Assembly (NCBI GenBank): GCA_017983975.1
Contig: JAGOAL010000005.1
Coordinates: forward strand, 1-64,000
Source of the DNA: Flavobacterium sp.
GTDB lineage: Bacteria > Bacteroidota > Bacteroidia > Flavobacteriales > Flavobacteriaceae
Direction of reading: 5' to 3'
Length of the DNA: 64,000 nt
The notes beneath the pieces are model-generated. The model was not told where the DNA came from. It did not search any database and saw only the letters and a program-made list of their open reading frames with translations. How positions within the stretch are numbered: position 1 is the first letter of the stretch; every line of letters begins with the position of its first letter. A program made the translations under genes and the position numbers. Positions 1 to 7,528 of this stretch are shown here, piece after piece.

Positions 1-10
1 TATATATATT

Positions 11-202
11 ATGCAAATTCCAACTATTGTAGGAGCAGGATTAATTGTAATCGGAGCAGGTTTAGGTATTGGTAAAATTGGTGGTTCAGCAATGGACGCT
101 ATCGCTCGCCAACCAGAAGCTTCAGGAAAAATCCAAACAGCTATGCTTATTGCTGCTGCGTTAATTGAAGGTATTGGTTTCGCTGCTTTATTCGCTGCGT
201 AA
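11..202 (+). CDS. atpE: ATP synthase F0 subunit c
   Basis: This 63-residue protein is two membrane helices joined by a short polar loop containing R33-Q34-P35, the standard subunit c hairpin. The proton-carrying carboxylate is Glu53 in helix 2 (LIEGIGF). The residue after it is Gly, not Ser or Thr, and helix 1 has no Gln or Glu at the ion site, which argues for protons rather than sodium as coupling ion. In the family, a ring of c subunits turns in the membrane and drives the gamma shaft. It is the first gene visible; atpB would be expected just upstream, outside the window. A strong hairpin follows the stop codon. Confidence 0.96.
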   Translation: MQIPTIVGAGLIVIGAGLGIGKIGGSAMDAIARQPEASGKIQTAMLIAAALIEGIGFAALFAA

Positions 203-212
203 TTAAAAACTA

Positions 213-251
213 AAAACAATAGTTGCAACGGTTGGTTGTAACTATTGTTTT
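213..251 (+). promoter_or_regulatory. intercistronic hairpin between atpE and atpF
   Basis: Arms 213-229 and 235-251 form a 17-bp stem with one G-T pair and a 5-base loop. The right arm ends in TTTT. It lies between atpE and atpF, so it could be a partial terminator or a 3-prime stabiliser that raises atpE mRNA over the downstream genes. That would suit the high copy number of subunit c, but this role is inferred. Confidence 0.7.
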
Positions 252-282
252 AACATTACAAAAAAGTTTAAAATCATATATA

Positions 283-783
283 ATGGATAAATTAATAAAT
301 CAGTTTGAATTTGGATTATTCTTCTGGCAAGTACTTATATTTGTTGGGTTGATTCTATTATTAAAAAAATTCGCTTGGAAACCTATTCTTGATGCGGTTA
401 ACGAAAGAGAAGAAGGAATAAAAAATGCTTTATTAGCGGCAGAAAATGCTAAAAAAGACATGCAAAACCTTAAAGCTGATAATGAAAAATTATTAGCAGA
501 GGCTAGAGCGGAAAGAGATTTAATGATTAAAGAAGCAAGAGAAATCAAAGAAAAAATGATTGCTGATGCTAAATCTGAAGCACAAGCACAAGGTGAAAAA
601 ATGATTGATCAAGCAAAAGCGTCAATCGATAGCGAAAAAAATGCAGCAATGGCAGAATTGAAAAACCAAGTGTCTTCTTTGTCATTACAAATTGCTGAGA
701 AATTGTTACAAGACGAATTATCTAACAAAGAAGCTCAAACTAAATTAGTTGAGAAAATGTTAGGTGATGCAAAATTAAACTAA
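283..783 (+). CDS. atpF: ATP synthase F0 subunit b
   Basis: A 166-residue peripheral-stalk subunit. One N-terminal membrane helix (about residues 8-28, FGLFFWQVLIFVGLILLL) is followed by a long charged Lys/Glu/Ala-rich helix, the typical b-subunit coiled coil that ties F0 to the delta subunit. The ATG at 283 is chosen because it gives the usual MDKLINQFEFG N-terminus. A longer reading from 223 would start inside the hairpin at 213-251 and add 20 residues unlike the family. It sits 4 bases before atpH and is co-transcribed with it. Confidence 0.95.
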   Translation: MDKLINQFEFGLFFWQVLIFVGLILLLKKFAWKPILDAVNEREEGIKNALLAAENAKKDMQNLKADNEKLLAEARAERDLMIKEAREIKEKMIADAKSEAQAQGEKMIDQAKASIDSEKNAAMAELKNQVSSLSLQIAEKLLQDELSNKEAQTKLVEKMLGDAKLN

Positions 784-787
784 GATC

Positions 788-1321
788 ATGGCAGGAACTA
801 GAGCAGCAATACGATACGCTAAAGCTATTTTAGACGTTGCAAAAGACAACAATAACGCAGCTGCTGTAAATGCAGATATGACTTCAATTGTAAATGCAAT
901 TAAAGGCAGTGCCGAATTGAAAGAATTTTTGCACAGTCCGGTAGTGAAAGGAGAAATTAAATTTTCTTCTGTAACTGAAATTTTTGCTTCTGCTCAAAAA
1001 GAAACAAAAAGCTTGTTTCAATTGCTTTTAGTGAATAAAAGATTTGAGTTATTGCAAGATGTTGCCATTCAATATAATGCTTTGCATGATGAACTTAACG
1101 GAATTGAAACGGCGGTAGTAACTACTGCATTTCCAATCACAACTGAGTTAGAAACAAAAGTATTAGCAAAGATTGCAACCTTTTCAACTAAAAATATTAC
1201 CATCCAAAATATTGTAGATCCAGCCATCATCGGAGGATTTATTTTACGAATGGGTGACAAACAATACAATGCATCTGTGGCAAACAGATTGCAAAATTTA
1301 AAAAGAGAATTTAGTAATTAA
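788..1321 (+). CDS. atpH: ATP synthase F1 subunit delta
   Basis: A 177-residue protein with normal delta (OSCP) length and layout: an N-terminal helical domain that binds the top of the alpha3-beta3 hexamer (starts TRAAIRYAKAILDVA) and a C-terminal part with the family-typical IVDPAIIGGFILRMGDKQYNASVANRL stretch, split here as IVDPAIIGGFILRMGD then KQYNAS. It lies between atpF and atpA in the usual order b-delta-alpha-gamma. The start is the ATG 4 bases after the atpF stop. Confidence 0.94.
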   Translation: MAGTRAAIRYAKAILDVAKDNNNAAAVNADMTSIVNAIKGSAELKEFLHSPVVKGEIKFSSVTEIFASAQKETKSLFQLLLVNKRFELLQDVAIQYNALHDELNGIETAVVTTAFPITTELETKVLAKIATFSTKNITIQNIVDPAIIGGFILRMGDKQYNASVANRLQNLKREFSN

Positions 1322-1344
1322 TATCCCATTAAAGATATATCACA

Positions 1345-2922
1345 ATGGCTGAAATTAAACCTGCTGAAATATCAGCAATATTAAAACAACAATTATCAGG
1401 TTTTGAATCTGGTGCATCGTTAGAAGAAGTTGGAACTGTACTTCAAGTTGGAGACGGTATCGCTCGTGTTTACGGATTATCAAACGCTCAATATGGAGAG
1501 TTAGTACAATTTGAAAACGGATTAGAGGCTATCGTATTGAACTTAGAAGAAGACAATGTTGGGGTGGTACTTTTAGGACCTTCAACAGGAATCAAAGAAG
1601 GTTCAACGGTAAAAAGAACACAACGTATTGCCTCTCTTAAAGTAGGAGAACAAGTAGTAGGTCGTGTTGTAAACACACTTGGAGAACCAATTGATGGTAA
1701 AGGTCCAATCGGTGGCGAATTATTTGAGATGCCATTAGAAAGAAAAGCTCCTGGAGTTATATTCCGTCAACCCGTAACTGAACCATTACAAACCGGAGTA
1801 AAAGCAGTAGATGCAATGATTCCTGTAGGTCGTGGACAACGTGAGTTGGTTATTGGTGACCGTCAAACGGGTAAATCAACCGTTTGTATTGATACCATCT
1901 TAAATCAAAAAGAATTTTACGATGCAGGTCAACCTGTATTCTGTATATATGTTGCAATTGGGCAAAAAGCTTCAACTGTAGCAGGAATCGCAAAAATGTT
2001 AGAAGAAAAAGGCGCAATGGCTTATACGGTTATTGTAGCTGCAAATGCTTCTGATCCAGCTCCAATGCAAGTATATGCTCCTATGGCAGGTGCTGCAATT
2101 GGTGAGTATTTTAGAGATTCTGGTCGTCCAGCGTTAATTGTTTATGATGATTTATCTAAACAAGCTGTTGCGTACCGTGAGGTATCTTTATTATTAAGAA
2201 GACCACCAGGACGTGAGGCATATCCTGGAGACGTTTTCTACTTACACTCTCGTTTATTAGAAAGAGCTTGTAAAGTAATTAACAACGACGAAATCGCTAA
2301 AAACATGAACGACTTACCAGATTCTATCAAAGGAATCGTTAAAGGTGGTGGTTCGTTAACAGCATTACCAATTATCGAAACACAAGCGGGTGACGTTTCT
2401 GCTTATATCCCAACCAACGTAATTTCGATTACAGACGGACAAATTTTCTTAGATGGTGATTTATTCAACTCGGGAGTTCGTCCTGCAATTAACGTAGGTA
2501 TTTCGGTATCGCGTGTTGGAGGTAATGCACAAATTAAATCCATGAAAAAAGTAGCAGGTACGTTAAAATTAGACCAAGCGCAATTCCGTGAATTAGAAGC
2601 GTTTGCAAAATTTGGTTCTGACTTAGATGCCGTTACTTTAAACGTAATTGAAAAAGGAAAAAGAAACGTTGAAATCTTAAAACAAGGTTTAAACTCTCCT
2701 TTTACAGTAGAAGATCAGGTAGCTATTATCTATGCAGGTTCTAAAAACTTGTTGCGTAATGTACCCGTTGTAAAAGTTAAAGAATTTGAAAAAGATTTCT
2801 TAGAATACTTAAACGCTAAACACAGAGATACATTAGATGCACTTAAAGCAGGTAAATTTGATGACAACATCACTGACGTTTTAGAAAAAGTAGCAAAAGA
2901 AATTTCAGCAAAATATAATTAA
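1345..2922 (+). CDS. atpA: ATP synthase F1 subunit alpha
   Basis: A 525-residue regulatory nucleotide-binding subunit. The P-loop GDRQTGKS is at residues 171-178 and a Walker B-type stretch [11 protein letters not shown] follows. The signature [14 protein letters not shown] is near residue 375. Length and N-terminal region ([11 protein letters not shown]) are normal. It alternates with beta subunits in the F1 hexamer. The beta gene does not follow in this operon, so atpD must be elsewhere. Confidence 0.98.
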   Translation: MAEIKPAEISAILKQQLSGFESGASLEEVGTVLQVGDGIARVYGLSNAQYGELVQFENGLEAIVLNLEEDNVGVVLLGPSTGIKEGSTVKRTQRIASLKVGEQVVGRVVNTLGEPIDGKGPIGGELFEMPLERKAPGVIFRQPVTEPLQTGVKAVDAMIPVGRGQRELVIGDRQTGKSTVCIDTILNQKEFYDAGQPVFCIYVAIGQKASTVAGIAKMLEEKGAMAYTVIVAANASDPAPMQVYAPMAGAAIGEYFRDSGRPALIVYDDLSKQAVAYREVSLLLRRPPGREAYPGDVFYLHSRLLERACKVINNDEIAKNMNDLPDSIKGIVKGGGSLTALPIIETQAGDVSAYIPTNVISITDGQIFLDGDLFNSGVRPAINVGISVSRVGGNAQIKSMKKVAGTLKLDQAQFRELEAFAKFGSDLDAVTLNVIEKGKRNVEILKQGLNSPFTVEDQVAIIYAGSKNLLRNVPVVKVKEFEKDFLEYLNAKHRDTLDALKAGKFDDNITDVLEKVAKEISAKYN

Positions 2923-2998
2923 TTAGTCAATTAGACAATGTGTCAATTAGACAATTAATTGACACATTGATAAATTGGCACATTGACAAATTAACAAA
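2923..2998 (+). repeat. AT-rich spacer with perfect dyad and iterated motifs
   Basis: The spacer between atpA and atpG contains a perfect 14-bp inverted repeat (2936-2949 and 2956-2969, 6-base loop). Short words recur around it: TTAGACAAT twice and CACATTGA twice. No T-tract follows, so it is not a typical terminator. It may pair in the mRNA and affect atpG translation or stability. The repeated words suggest slippage or expansion. Confidence 0.6.
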
Positions 2999-3856
2999 AT
3001 GGCAAACTTAAAGGAAATACGTAATAGGATTACTTCTGTTTCATCTACGATGCAAATTACATCGGCGATGAAAATGGTTTCTGCTGCAAAGTTAAAAAAG
3101 GCACAAGATGCAATTACTGCAATGCGCCCTTATGCAGAAAAACTAACCGAACTATTACAAAACTTAAGTGCAACCCTTGAAGGAGAAGTAGGTGGTGCTT
3201 TTACAGCTCAAAGAGAAGTAAAAAAAGTACTTATTGTTGCGGTTACTTCAAACAGAGGTTTGTGTGGTGCGTTCAATACAAACGTAATCAAACAAATCAA
3301 AGTGGTAGCAGATGCTTATGAAGGCAAACAAGTAGATATTTTTGCGATTGGTAAAAAAGGAAACGATGTGTTGCGCAAAACTTACAATGTAATTGACGTT
3401 CAAAACACCATTTTTGACCAATTAACGTTTGAAAATGCTTCAGACATTGCACAACAGTTAATGGATAAATTTGTGGCAGGTGATTACGACAAAATTGAAA
3501 TCGTGTATAACGAATTTAAAAATGCGGCAACTCAAATTGTAAGAACACAACAGTTTTTACCTTTAGCGCCTATTGTGGGTGGCGAAGTAGTTGCTTCTGA
3601 TTATATTTTTGAACCTTCTAAAGAAGAAATTGTGTTGACTTTGATTCCAAAATCATTAAAAACACAATTGTACAAATCAATTAGAGATTCATTTGCAGCA
3701 GAACACGGAGCGCGTATGACCGCAATGCACAAAGCAACCGATAATGCTACAGAATTAAGAGACCAATTAAAATTAACATACAACAAAGCGCGTCAAGCGG
3801 CGATTACTAACGAAATCTTAGAGATCGTTGGTGGAGCAGAAGCTTTGAATAACTAA
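2999..3856 (+). CDS. atpG: ATP synthase F1 subunit gamma
   Basis: A 285-residue central shaft subunit. The N-terminal helix carries the family pattern LKEIRNRITSVSSTMQIT, then SAMKMVSAAKL. The C-terminal helix is MTAMHKATDNATELRDQLKL followed by YNKARQAAITNEILEIVGGAEAL. Both termini form the rotating coiled coil. It is the last gene of this operon and is followed by a terminator, so the F1 genes for beta and epsilon are not linked here. Confidence 0.97.
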   Translation: MANLKEIRNRITSVSSTMQITSAMKMVSAAKLKKAQDAITAMRPYAEKLTELLQNLSATLEGEVGGAFTAQREVKKVLIVAVTSNRGLCGAFNTNVIKQIKVVADAYEGKQVDIFAIGKKGNDVLRKTYNVIDVQNTIFDQLTFENASDIAQQLMDKFVAGDYDKIEIVYNEFKNAATQIVRTQQFLPLAPIVGGEVVASDYIFEPSKEEIVLTLIPKSLKTQLYKSIRDSFAAEHGARMTAMHKATDNATELRDQLKLTYNKARQAAITNEILEIVGGAEALNN

Positions 3857-3876
3857 TTTTAATTTAGATATTAAAG

Positions 3877-3906
3877 AAAGTCCCGATTTATTCGGGACTT
3901 TTTTGT
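3877..3906 (+). terminator. rho-independent terminator after atpG
   Basis: A 10-bp perfect stem (3877-3886 with 3892-3901; core AGTCCCGA/TCGGGACT), a 5-base loop and a run of T residues. It closes the atp operon. Confidence 0.92.
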
Positions 3907-3909
3907 TTT

Positions 3910-4342
3910 ATATTTATAGGCAACAAACTCTTGTACAACTCCTTAAAATTATGAAACATTCCCCAGCGCTAGTTTTCTTTTACTTTATAAACTGCTTTTA
4001 ACCGTTACTTTATTTCGTTTTAACTTGTTCTATTTTATAATTGCTGTACAGCAATACCTTAACTTCCCTAGGGAAAGTATGTCATTGCCCTAGAGAAATG
4101 AAACAATTGCCCTAGAGGAATTAAAAAATGCAACCGCTTCAACACAACTTATAGTATTAATAAATTAAAATTAGTTACTTATGGTTGTTAATTTTAAAAA
4201 TAATTACTATGTTTGGTTAATTAATACTACGCAACTATAGTTGAGCACAGCTACCCAAAAACAGACGGCTTTGCTCAACTAAAAAGTAAAAAACGGAGTA
4301 TATATACAAGTTAACTGTAATTTTAAAAAACCCGAATAAAAT
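3910..4342. other. 433-base gene-free stretch with a 22-base-period repeat
   Basis: No convincing gene on either strand. The stretch holds a 16-bp perfect palindrome at 4040-4055 and three copies of CCCTAGRG starting at 4066, 4088 and 4110, spaced exactly 22 bases. AT-rich sequence leads to the next gene. It separates the atp operon from an accessory region and probably contains the promoter of the 4343-6051 operon, but no clean TAnnTTTG element was found. Confidence 0.6.
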
Positions 4343-4771
4343 ATGCCATATAGAGCTGATATAGAAATCGATTTGAGTGAACATATCACTAGTAATTATA
4401 TTATTTCCTCTCAACACAGAAGAAGAGGAAATATGAATAAAAGTATTTGGTTAATCGATTTTAACGAAGAAGTTAATTGTTTCATTGAATCGATAACGAA
4501 TAATTGGAAAAATGGTCTTGAGGCTTGGGGCTTGAGATATGTAAATACTAACTTAAACGTAGTTGGATTAAGTAGTATGAATGATGAACTAAAATTAGCT
4601 AAATTTGTTGATGGAAATAACACAAATGTTTGGCACGGTTATCCTGCAAATCATATGGCAAATTCTCAAGATAGACCTACAACAGAAATATTAAAAAATT
4701 GGGTTAATGATGGTTATATAACAAAAGCAAAAATGAATAAAATTAGACAAGGCCAATTATGCTACCTGTAA
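4343..4771 (+). CDS. hypothetical protein, first gene of an accessory pair
   Basis: A 142-residue soluble protein without signal peptide or membrane segment. Its most patterned part is about residues 88-140: AKFVDGNNTNVWHGYPANH, then DRP, then W and a C-terminal KIRQGQLCYL. This looks like a compact globular domain rich in Trp, His and Gly. I do not recognise the family. The start is uncertain. ATG 4343 gives 142 residues. ATG 4433 has a GAGG-like sequence just upstream, gives 112 residues starting MNKSIWLIDF and keeps the whole patterned region. The 3-prime end overlaps the next gene by 13 bases, so the two are very likely translated together and may form a complex. Confidence 0.75.
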   Translation: MPYRADIEIDLSEHITSNYIISSQHRRRGNMNKSIWLIDFNEEVNCFIESITNNWKNGLEAWGLRYVNTNLNVVGLSSMNDELKLAKFVDGNNTNVWHGYPANHMANSQDRPTTEILKNWVNDGYITKAKMNKIRQGQLCYL

Positions 4772-6051
4772 AAATATCAATACAAGGAGATTATTATGAC
4801 TGCCAAATTTATCGCGGCAGACTCTACTTATGGACATTTGAAGGTGATTTAAAAGTTTATAACTGGAATGAGCTTGTACAGTCATTTATTAAAAAAGAAA
4901 CTGACAAAATAGCGATGACATTTTGCTTCTTAGATGGTAATTATTTATACAAATCTTCATTGATAGAATTGTTCAAAGACAATGATTTTAAAGATTTATT
5001 ACTAAATAAATTTAATGAAATACACAATCCTACTTTTGAAATAAGTGAAAAAGAACTTGAACAATATCTTTTTGGCGAACAAGAAACACCAACAGGAATA
5101 TTACCAACAGATACAGAAATTTACAGCAATAAATTATATTTTATTCACGAAAAAGGTCTTTTTTCTGGTTCAGCACATAGAGAAAAATCAGCAAAATTCC
5201 CTGTAAGTTCAAGACCTACAAAATTATGGGATTGTAATTTATTATCAATAAAAGCTAACAAATATCCGCAATTAGCTTTGTCTGGTGGAAGTGATGGATT
5301 ATTTGAACTAAATATGGCGTCAAGTTTGCCAAGTAACCTTAAAAGAATCGAAAATAACAGACCTATATTTCAAGTTAGTGAAAATCACTCATCATTTTCT
5401 AATTATTCTTATCTAAATATTTACAATACATCTTTAACCGAAAATTCATTTTTAGCAATGTTCAAATGGAATATGACTAAAGATAGAAATAATAATGATA
5501 AGGCTTTAAGAGATTTTGACACGAATATTAATGACCATAAAATATTTAACGTAAAAAATAAAAAACATTTTATCAGTTGGGGCATTGAAGATAAATTATA
5601 CAAAGCAACTGAAGGAGGTTTTGAGATAATAAAATATAATAATTACGCAAACGAAGAAAAAGGAGAAGAAAAATTCAAACGTTTAAAAACTGTTGAGTTC
5701 AATGCTTGGAAAGGAAAAGTAATAAATGGAGGAACTGCCTATTTTGGAAATATTGTAGAATGTGAAAACGCTTTAGTTGTGATTCAAAGCGATGGAAGAG
5801 TTTTCAATATTGAAGGTCCAATTACAAAGTGGCGAATTTATCCAAGATCAATGAATTATGAAAATCATTTACACGTAATACTTGATGATAAAATTGAAAT
5901 TTATTCATTTAATCACGATTATTTCTTAAACCAAGAAAACAAAGAAATAGGAATTCAGTTTAAATCTGAAAAGCATCGTAGAACGATAAGAACAAGTTTC
6001 TTTGACGATACTGACGAAAGTTTGTTTGATCATCCAGATTTACCGTTTTAA
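4759..6051 (+). CDS. hypothetical beta-propeller-like protein, second gene of an accessory pair
   Basis: A 430-residue protein with no signal peptide. Short beta-rich units ending in turns with Gly/Asp recur along the chain (YRGRLYLWTFEGDLKVYNW, SGGSDGLFELNM, ALVVIQSDGRVFNIEGP, HVILDDKIEIYSF), which is what a beta-propeller or WD-like scaffold looks like. This fold call is inferred from repeat rhythm only. The C-terminal tail is charged (KHRRTIRTSFFDDTDESLFD). It overlaps the preceding gene by 13 bases in another frame, so coupling is likely. No catalytic motif was seen. The pair lies in an accessory region and is followed by a cassette-like palindrome. Confidence 0.8.
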   Translation: MLPVKISIQGDYYDCQIYRGRLYLWTFEGDLKVYNWNELVQSFIKKETDKIAMTFCFLDGNYLYKSSLIELFKDNDFKDLLLNKFNEIHNPTFEISEKELEQYLFGEQETPTGILPTDTEIYSNKLYFIHEKGLFSGSAHREKSAKFPVSSRPTKLWDCNLLSIKANKYPQLALSGGSDGLFELNMASSLPSNLKRIENNRPIFQVSENHSSFSNYSYLNIYNTSLTENSFLAMFKWNMTKDRNNNDKALRDFDTNINDHKIFNVKNKKHFISWGIEDKLYKATEGGFEIIKYNNYANEEKGEEKFKRLKTVEFNAWKGKVINGGTAYFGNIVECENALVVIQSDGRVFNIEGPITKWRIYPRSMNYENHLHVILDDKIEIYSFNHDYFLNQENKEIGIQFKSEKHRRTIRTSFFDDTDESLFDHPDLPF

Positions 6052-6061
6052 AAAGAAAAAC

Positions 6062-6210
6062 AACAGTGCCTAACAGCAGTTTGCAAAAATGGCGGGTTTT
6101 GGGCTAAATTTAAAGTTGGTTTTGTACTTGTAAAGTCAGTCTTAACCGAAAGTTTAGGCTTCCTAAATCCGCCACATAGCATAGCGCCAAAACGTTTGCA
6201 CAATATTAAC
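6062..6210. repeat. imperfect long palindrome resembling a gene-cassette site
   Basis: It begins with GTGCCTAACAGC at 6066 and ends near TTTGCACAATATTAAC. The core arms GGCGGGTTT (from 6091) and AAATCCGCC (6165-6173) are complementary with one G-T pair. A small hairpin (6153-6158 with 6162-6167) lies between them. The GCCTAAC end and the long imperfect stem recall integron attC sites, and similar elements are common between accessory genes of Bacteroidota. Identity as a recombination site is a guess. Confidence 0.4.
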
Positions 6211-6237
6211 ACAAACAGAAATGTTTAAAATTAAACT

Positions 6238-6882
6238 ATGAAAAAAACAATTTTACTATTTATTGTTACACTTGGATTTTTGACAGTATGCAATGCACAG
6301 ACTGAGACAATAGAAATCAAGCCTAAAGGAATTTTTAAAGAAATTGATGTTGCTAGACACAATGCCGCAGTTGAAATATTAAATGGAGAAAACAAGGAAT
6401 TGAAACAGCAAACCGTAGAAATAATTTTGAAAAATCCAAGCTATTATAATCCGCCAGTTATCTATGCTCTTTCACGTGAACTTTACAATCAGGACAAAAA
6501 GGACGATGCAATGTATTGGTTCTATGTAGCACAACTAAGAGCAAGATATGACGCCAATTTGTGCATGGACAAATCAGCAAAACAAGCAGTTTCAATTTTA
6601 AACAATAACTACGGACCAGACATTAATGAATATGCTTTTCAAGACATTGACAAACTTGAAAAAACAGTTATTAAATTGGTTGATTTCGTTAGGAAAAATG
6701 AAGAAAACTATGACCATAGGTGGATAAATCTTCATGGCATGGATGCTGTTTTATCGGGCATGGACGACAACGTTGAAAAAAAGGAGTTAAGTCAACCCAA
6801 AGACAAGTGGACTGAAATAAAAAAGAAAACATTAGACGACTATTACAACGGTTTTATTGAATATGTTAAGAGCAAGAAGTAA
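6238..6882 (+). CDS. hypothetical secreted protein
   Basis: A 214-residue protein with a clear Sec signal peptide (MKKTILLFIVTLGFLTVCNA, cut before Q21), so periplasmic or exported. The mature part is helical and polar. About residues 75-115, YALSRELYNQDKKDDAMYWF then YVAQLRARYDANLC, resembles a Sel1/TPR-type helical repeat. I do not recognise a named family. It stands alone, with palindromic sequence on both sides (6062-6210 and 6890-7010), as in a captured single-gene cassette. Promoter and function are unknown. Confidence 0.8.
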   Translation: MKKTILLFIVTLGFLTVCNAQTETIEIKPKGIFKEIDVARHNAAVEILNGENKELKQQTVEIILKNPSYYNPPVIYALSRELYNQDKKDDAMYWFYVAQLRARYDANLCMDKSAKQAVSILNNNYGPDINEYAFQDIDKLEKTVIKLVDFVRKNEENYDHRWINLHGMDAVLSGMDDNVEKKELSQPKDKWTEIKKKTLDDYYNGFIEYVKSKK

Positions 6883-6889
6883 AAAAAAT

Positions 6890-7010
6890 ACTGGGTATAA
6901 CACCCGATTTGTTCAGGACCTTTTTTAATATTTGTAAATAATTTAAATTATAGAACCACGCGAAAGGATTTGCGCGGGAGCGGGGTGAACGTTAGCCGTC
7001 AGTTTGCTGC
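6890..7010. repeat. cassette-like repetitive spacer
   Basis: Contains GTATAACACCCGA at its left and GCGGGGTGAACGTTAGCCGTC at its right, partly complementary ends (TAAC-ACCCG against CGGGGTGAACGTTA). A GC-rich stretch (CACGCGAAAGGATTTGCGCG) stands out from the AT-rich surroundings. It resembles the element at 6062-6210 in organisation but not closely in sequence. It separates two solitary hypothetical genes. Confidence 0.35.
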
Positions 7011-7040
7011 TAAAGAAAGTATACGTTAAAAAGAAAACAC

Positions 7041-7403
7041 ATGAAACAAAACTATTCGAAATATTATTGGATTTTCATACTTGTGCTACAATCCTATTTA
7101 GCTTTTGAAAAAATTATAATCGATAAATTTTACTTGTGGAATATAATAGCTTTAATTGCTTCAATTTTATTTTTATATTATCGTATAAAGTTGAATAAAA
7201 TACTTCTAAATCCTGAAAAAATAATAATTCTAATGATAATTATTAACGGAATAACATCAACTATCACAAATCTGATTTTGAATTCTGATATAATACGAAT
7301 TGTAATCACAATACTAATCATAATCGTTTCTATTATTATTGGAAACTCAATAAAGAACTCAGAAAAAACAACGAAATCAAACACCGAAAGAATAGAAAAA
7401 TAA
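7041..7403 (+). CDS. small hydrophobic membrane protein, hypothetical
   Basis: A 120-residue protein with about four membrane segments (near residues 8-22, 30-48, 58-78 and 82-106), very rich in Ile, with a short polar C-terminal tail (SEKTTKSNTERIEK). No motif identifies a function. It follows a cassette-like spacer and ends just before a REP-like hairpin, so it is probably a horizontally acquired single gene. The extremely Ile/AT-rich content lowers confidence a little. Confidence 0.65.
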   Translation: MKQNYSKYYWIFILVLQSYLAFEKIIIDKFYLWNIIALIASILFLYYRIKLNKILLNPEKIIILMIIINGITSTITNLILNSDIIRIVITILIIIVSIIIGNSIKNSEKTTKSNTERIEK

Positions 7404-7410
7404 AACCCCG

Positions 7411-7437
7411 ATGGCGCGGAATTGCATTCCGTGCCCA
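7411..7437. repeat. REP-like hairpin
   Basis: A 10-bp stem (7413-7422 with 7426-7435, one G-T pair) and a 3-base loop, core GGCGCGGAAT/ATTCCGTGCC, much more GC-rich than its surroundings. Palindromes of this type are dispersed in flavobacterial genomes and resemble REP sequences moved by RAYT (Y1) transposases. No transposase is nearby. It may also end the upstream transcript, although no T-tract follows. Confidence 0.55.
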
Positions 7438-7499
7438 CAAAAAAATTCTCAAAAACACTTCAATTCACAAAACCTTTTTCCCTCATTTACTTTTATTGG

Positions 7500-7507
7500 T
7501 ATATTTG
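7500..7507 (+). promoter_or_regulatory. -7 element TATATTTG
   Basis: Exact match to the Bacteroidota TAnnTTTG element, 21 bases before the ATG of the S9 peptidase gene. No clear TTG lies at -33. Confidence 0.5.
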
Positions 7508-7528
7508 TAAGAATCAAACTATTTTCCA

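Noticed and set aside
223..282. Upstream extension of atpF (20 residues)
   Set aside because: It starts inside the 213-251 hairpin and adds a family-unlike leader; the ATG at 283 gives the standard subunit b N-terminus.
2923..2998. Possible CRISPR-like array
   Set aside because: Repeats are 8-9 bases with irregular spacing, no spacers, and no cas genes in the window.
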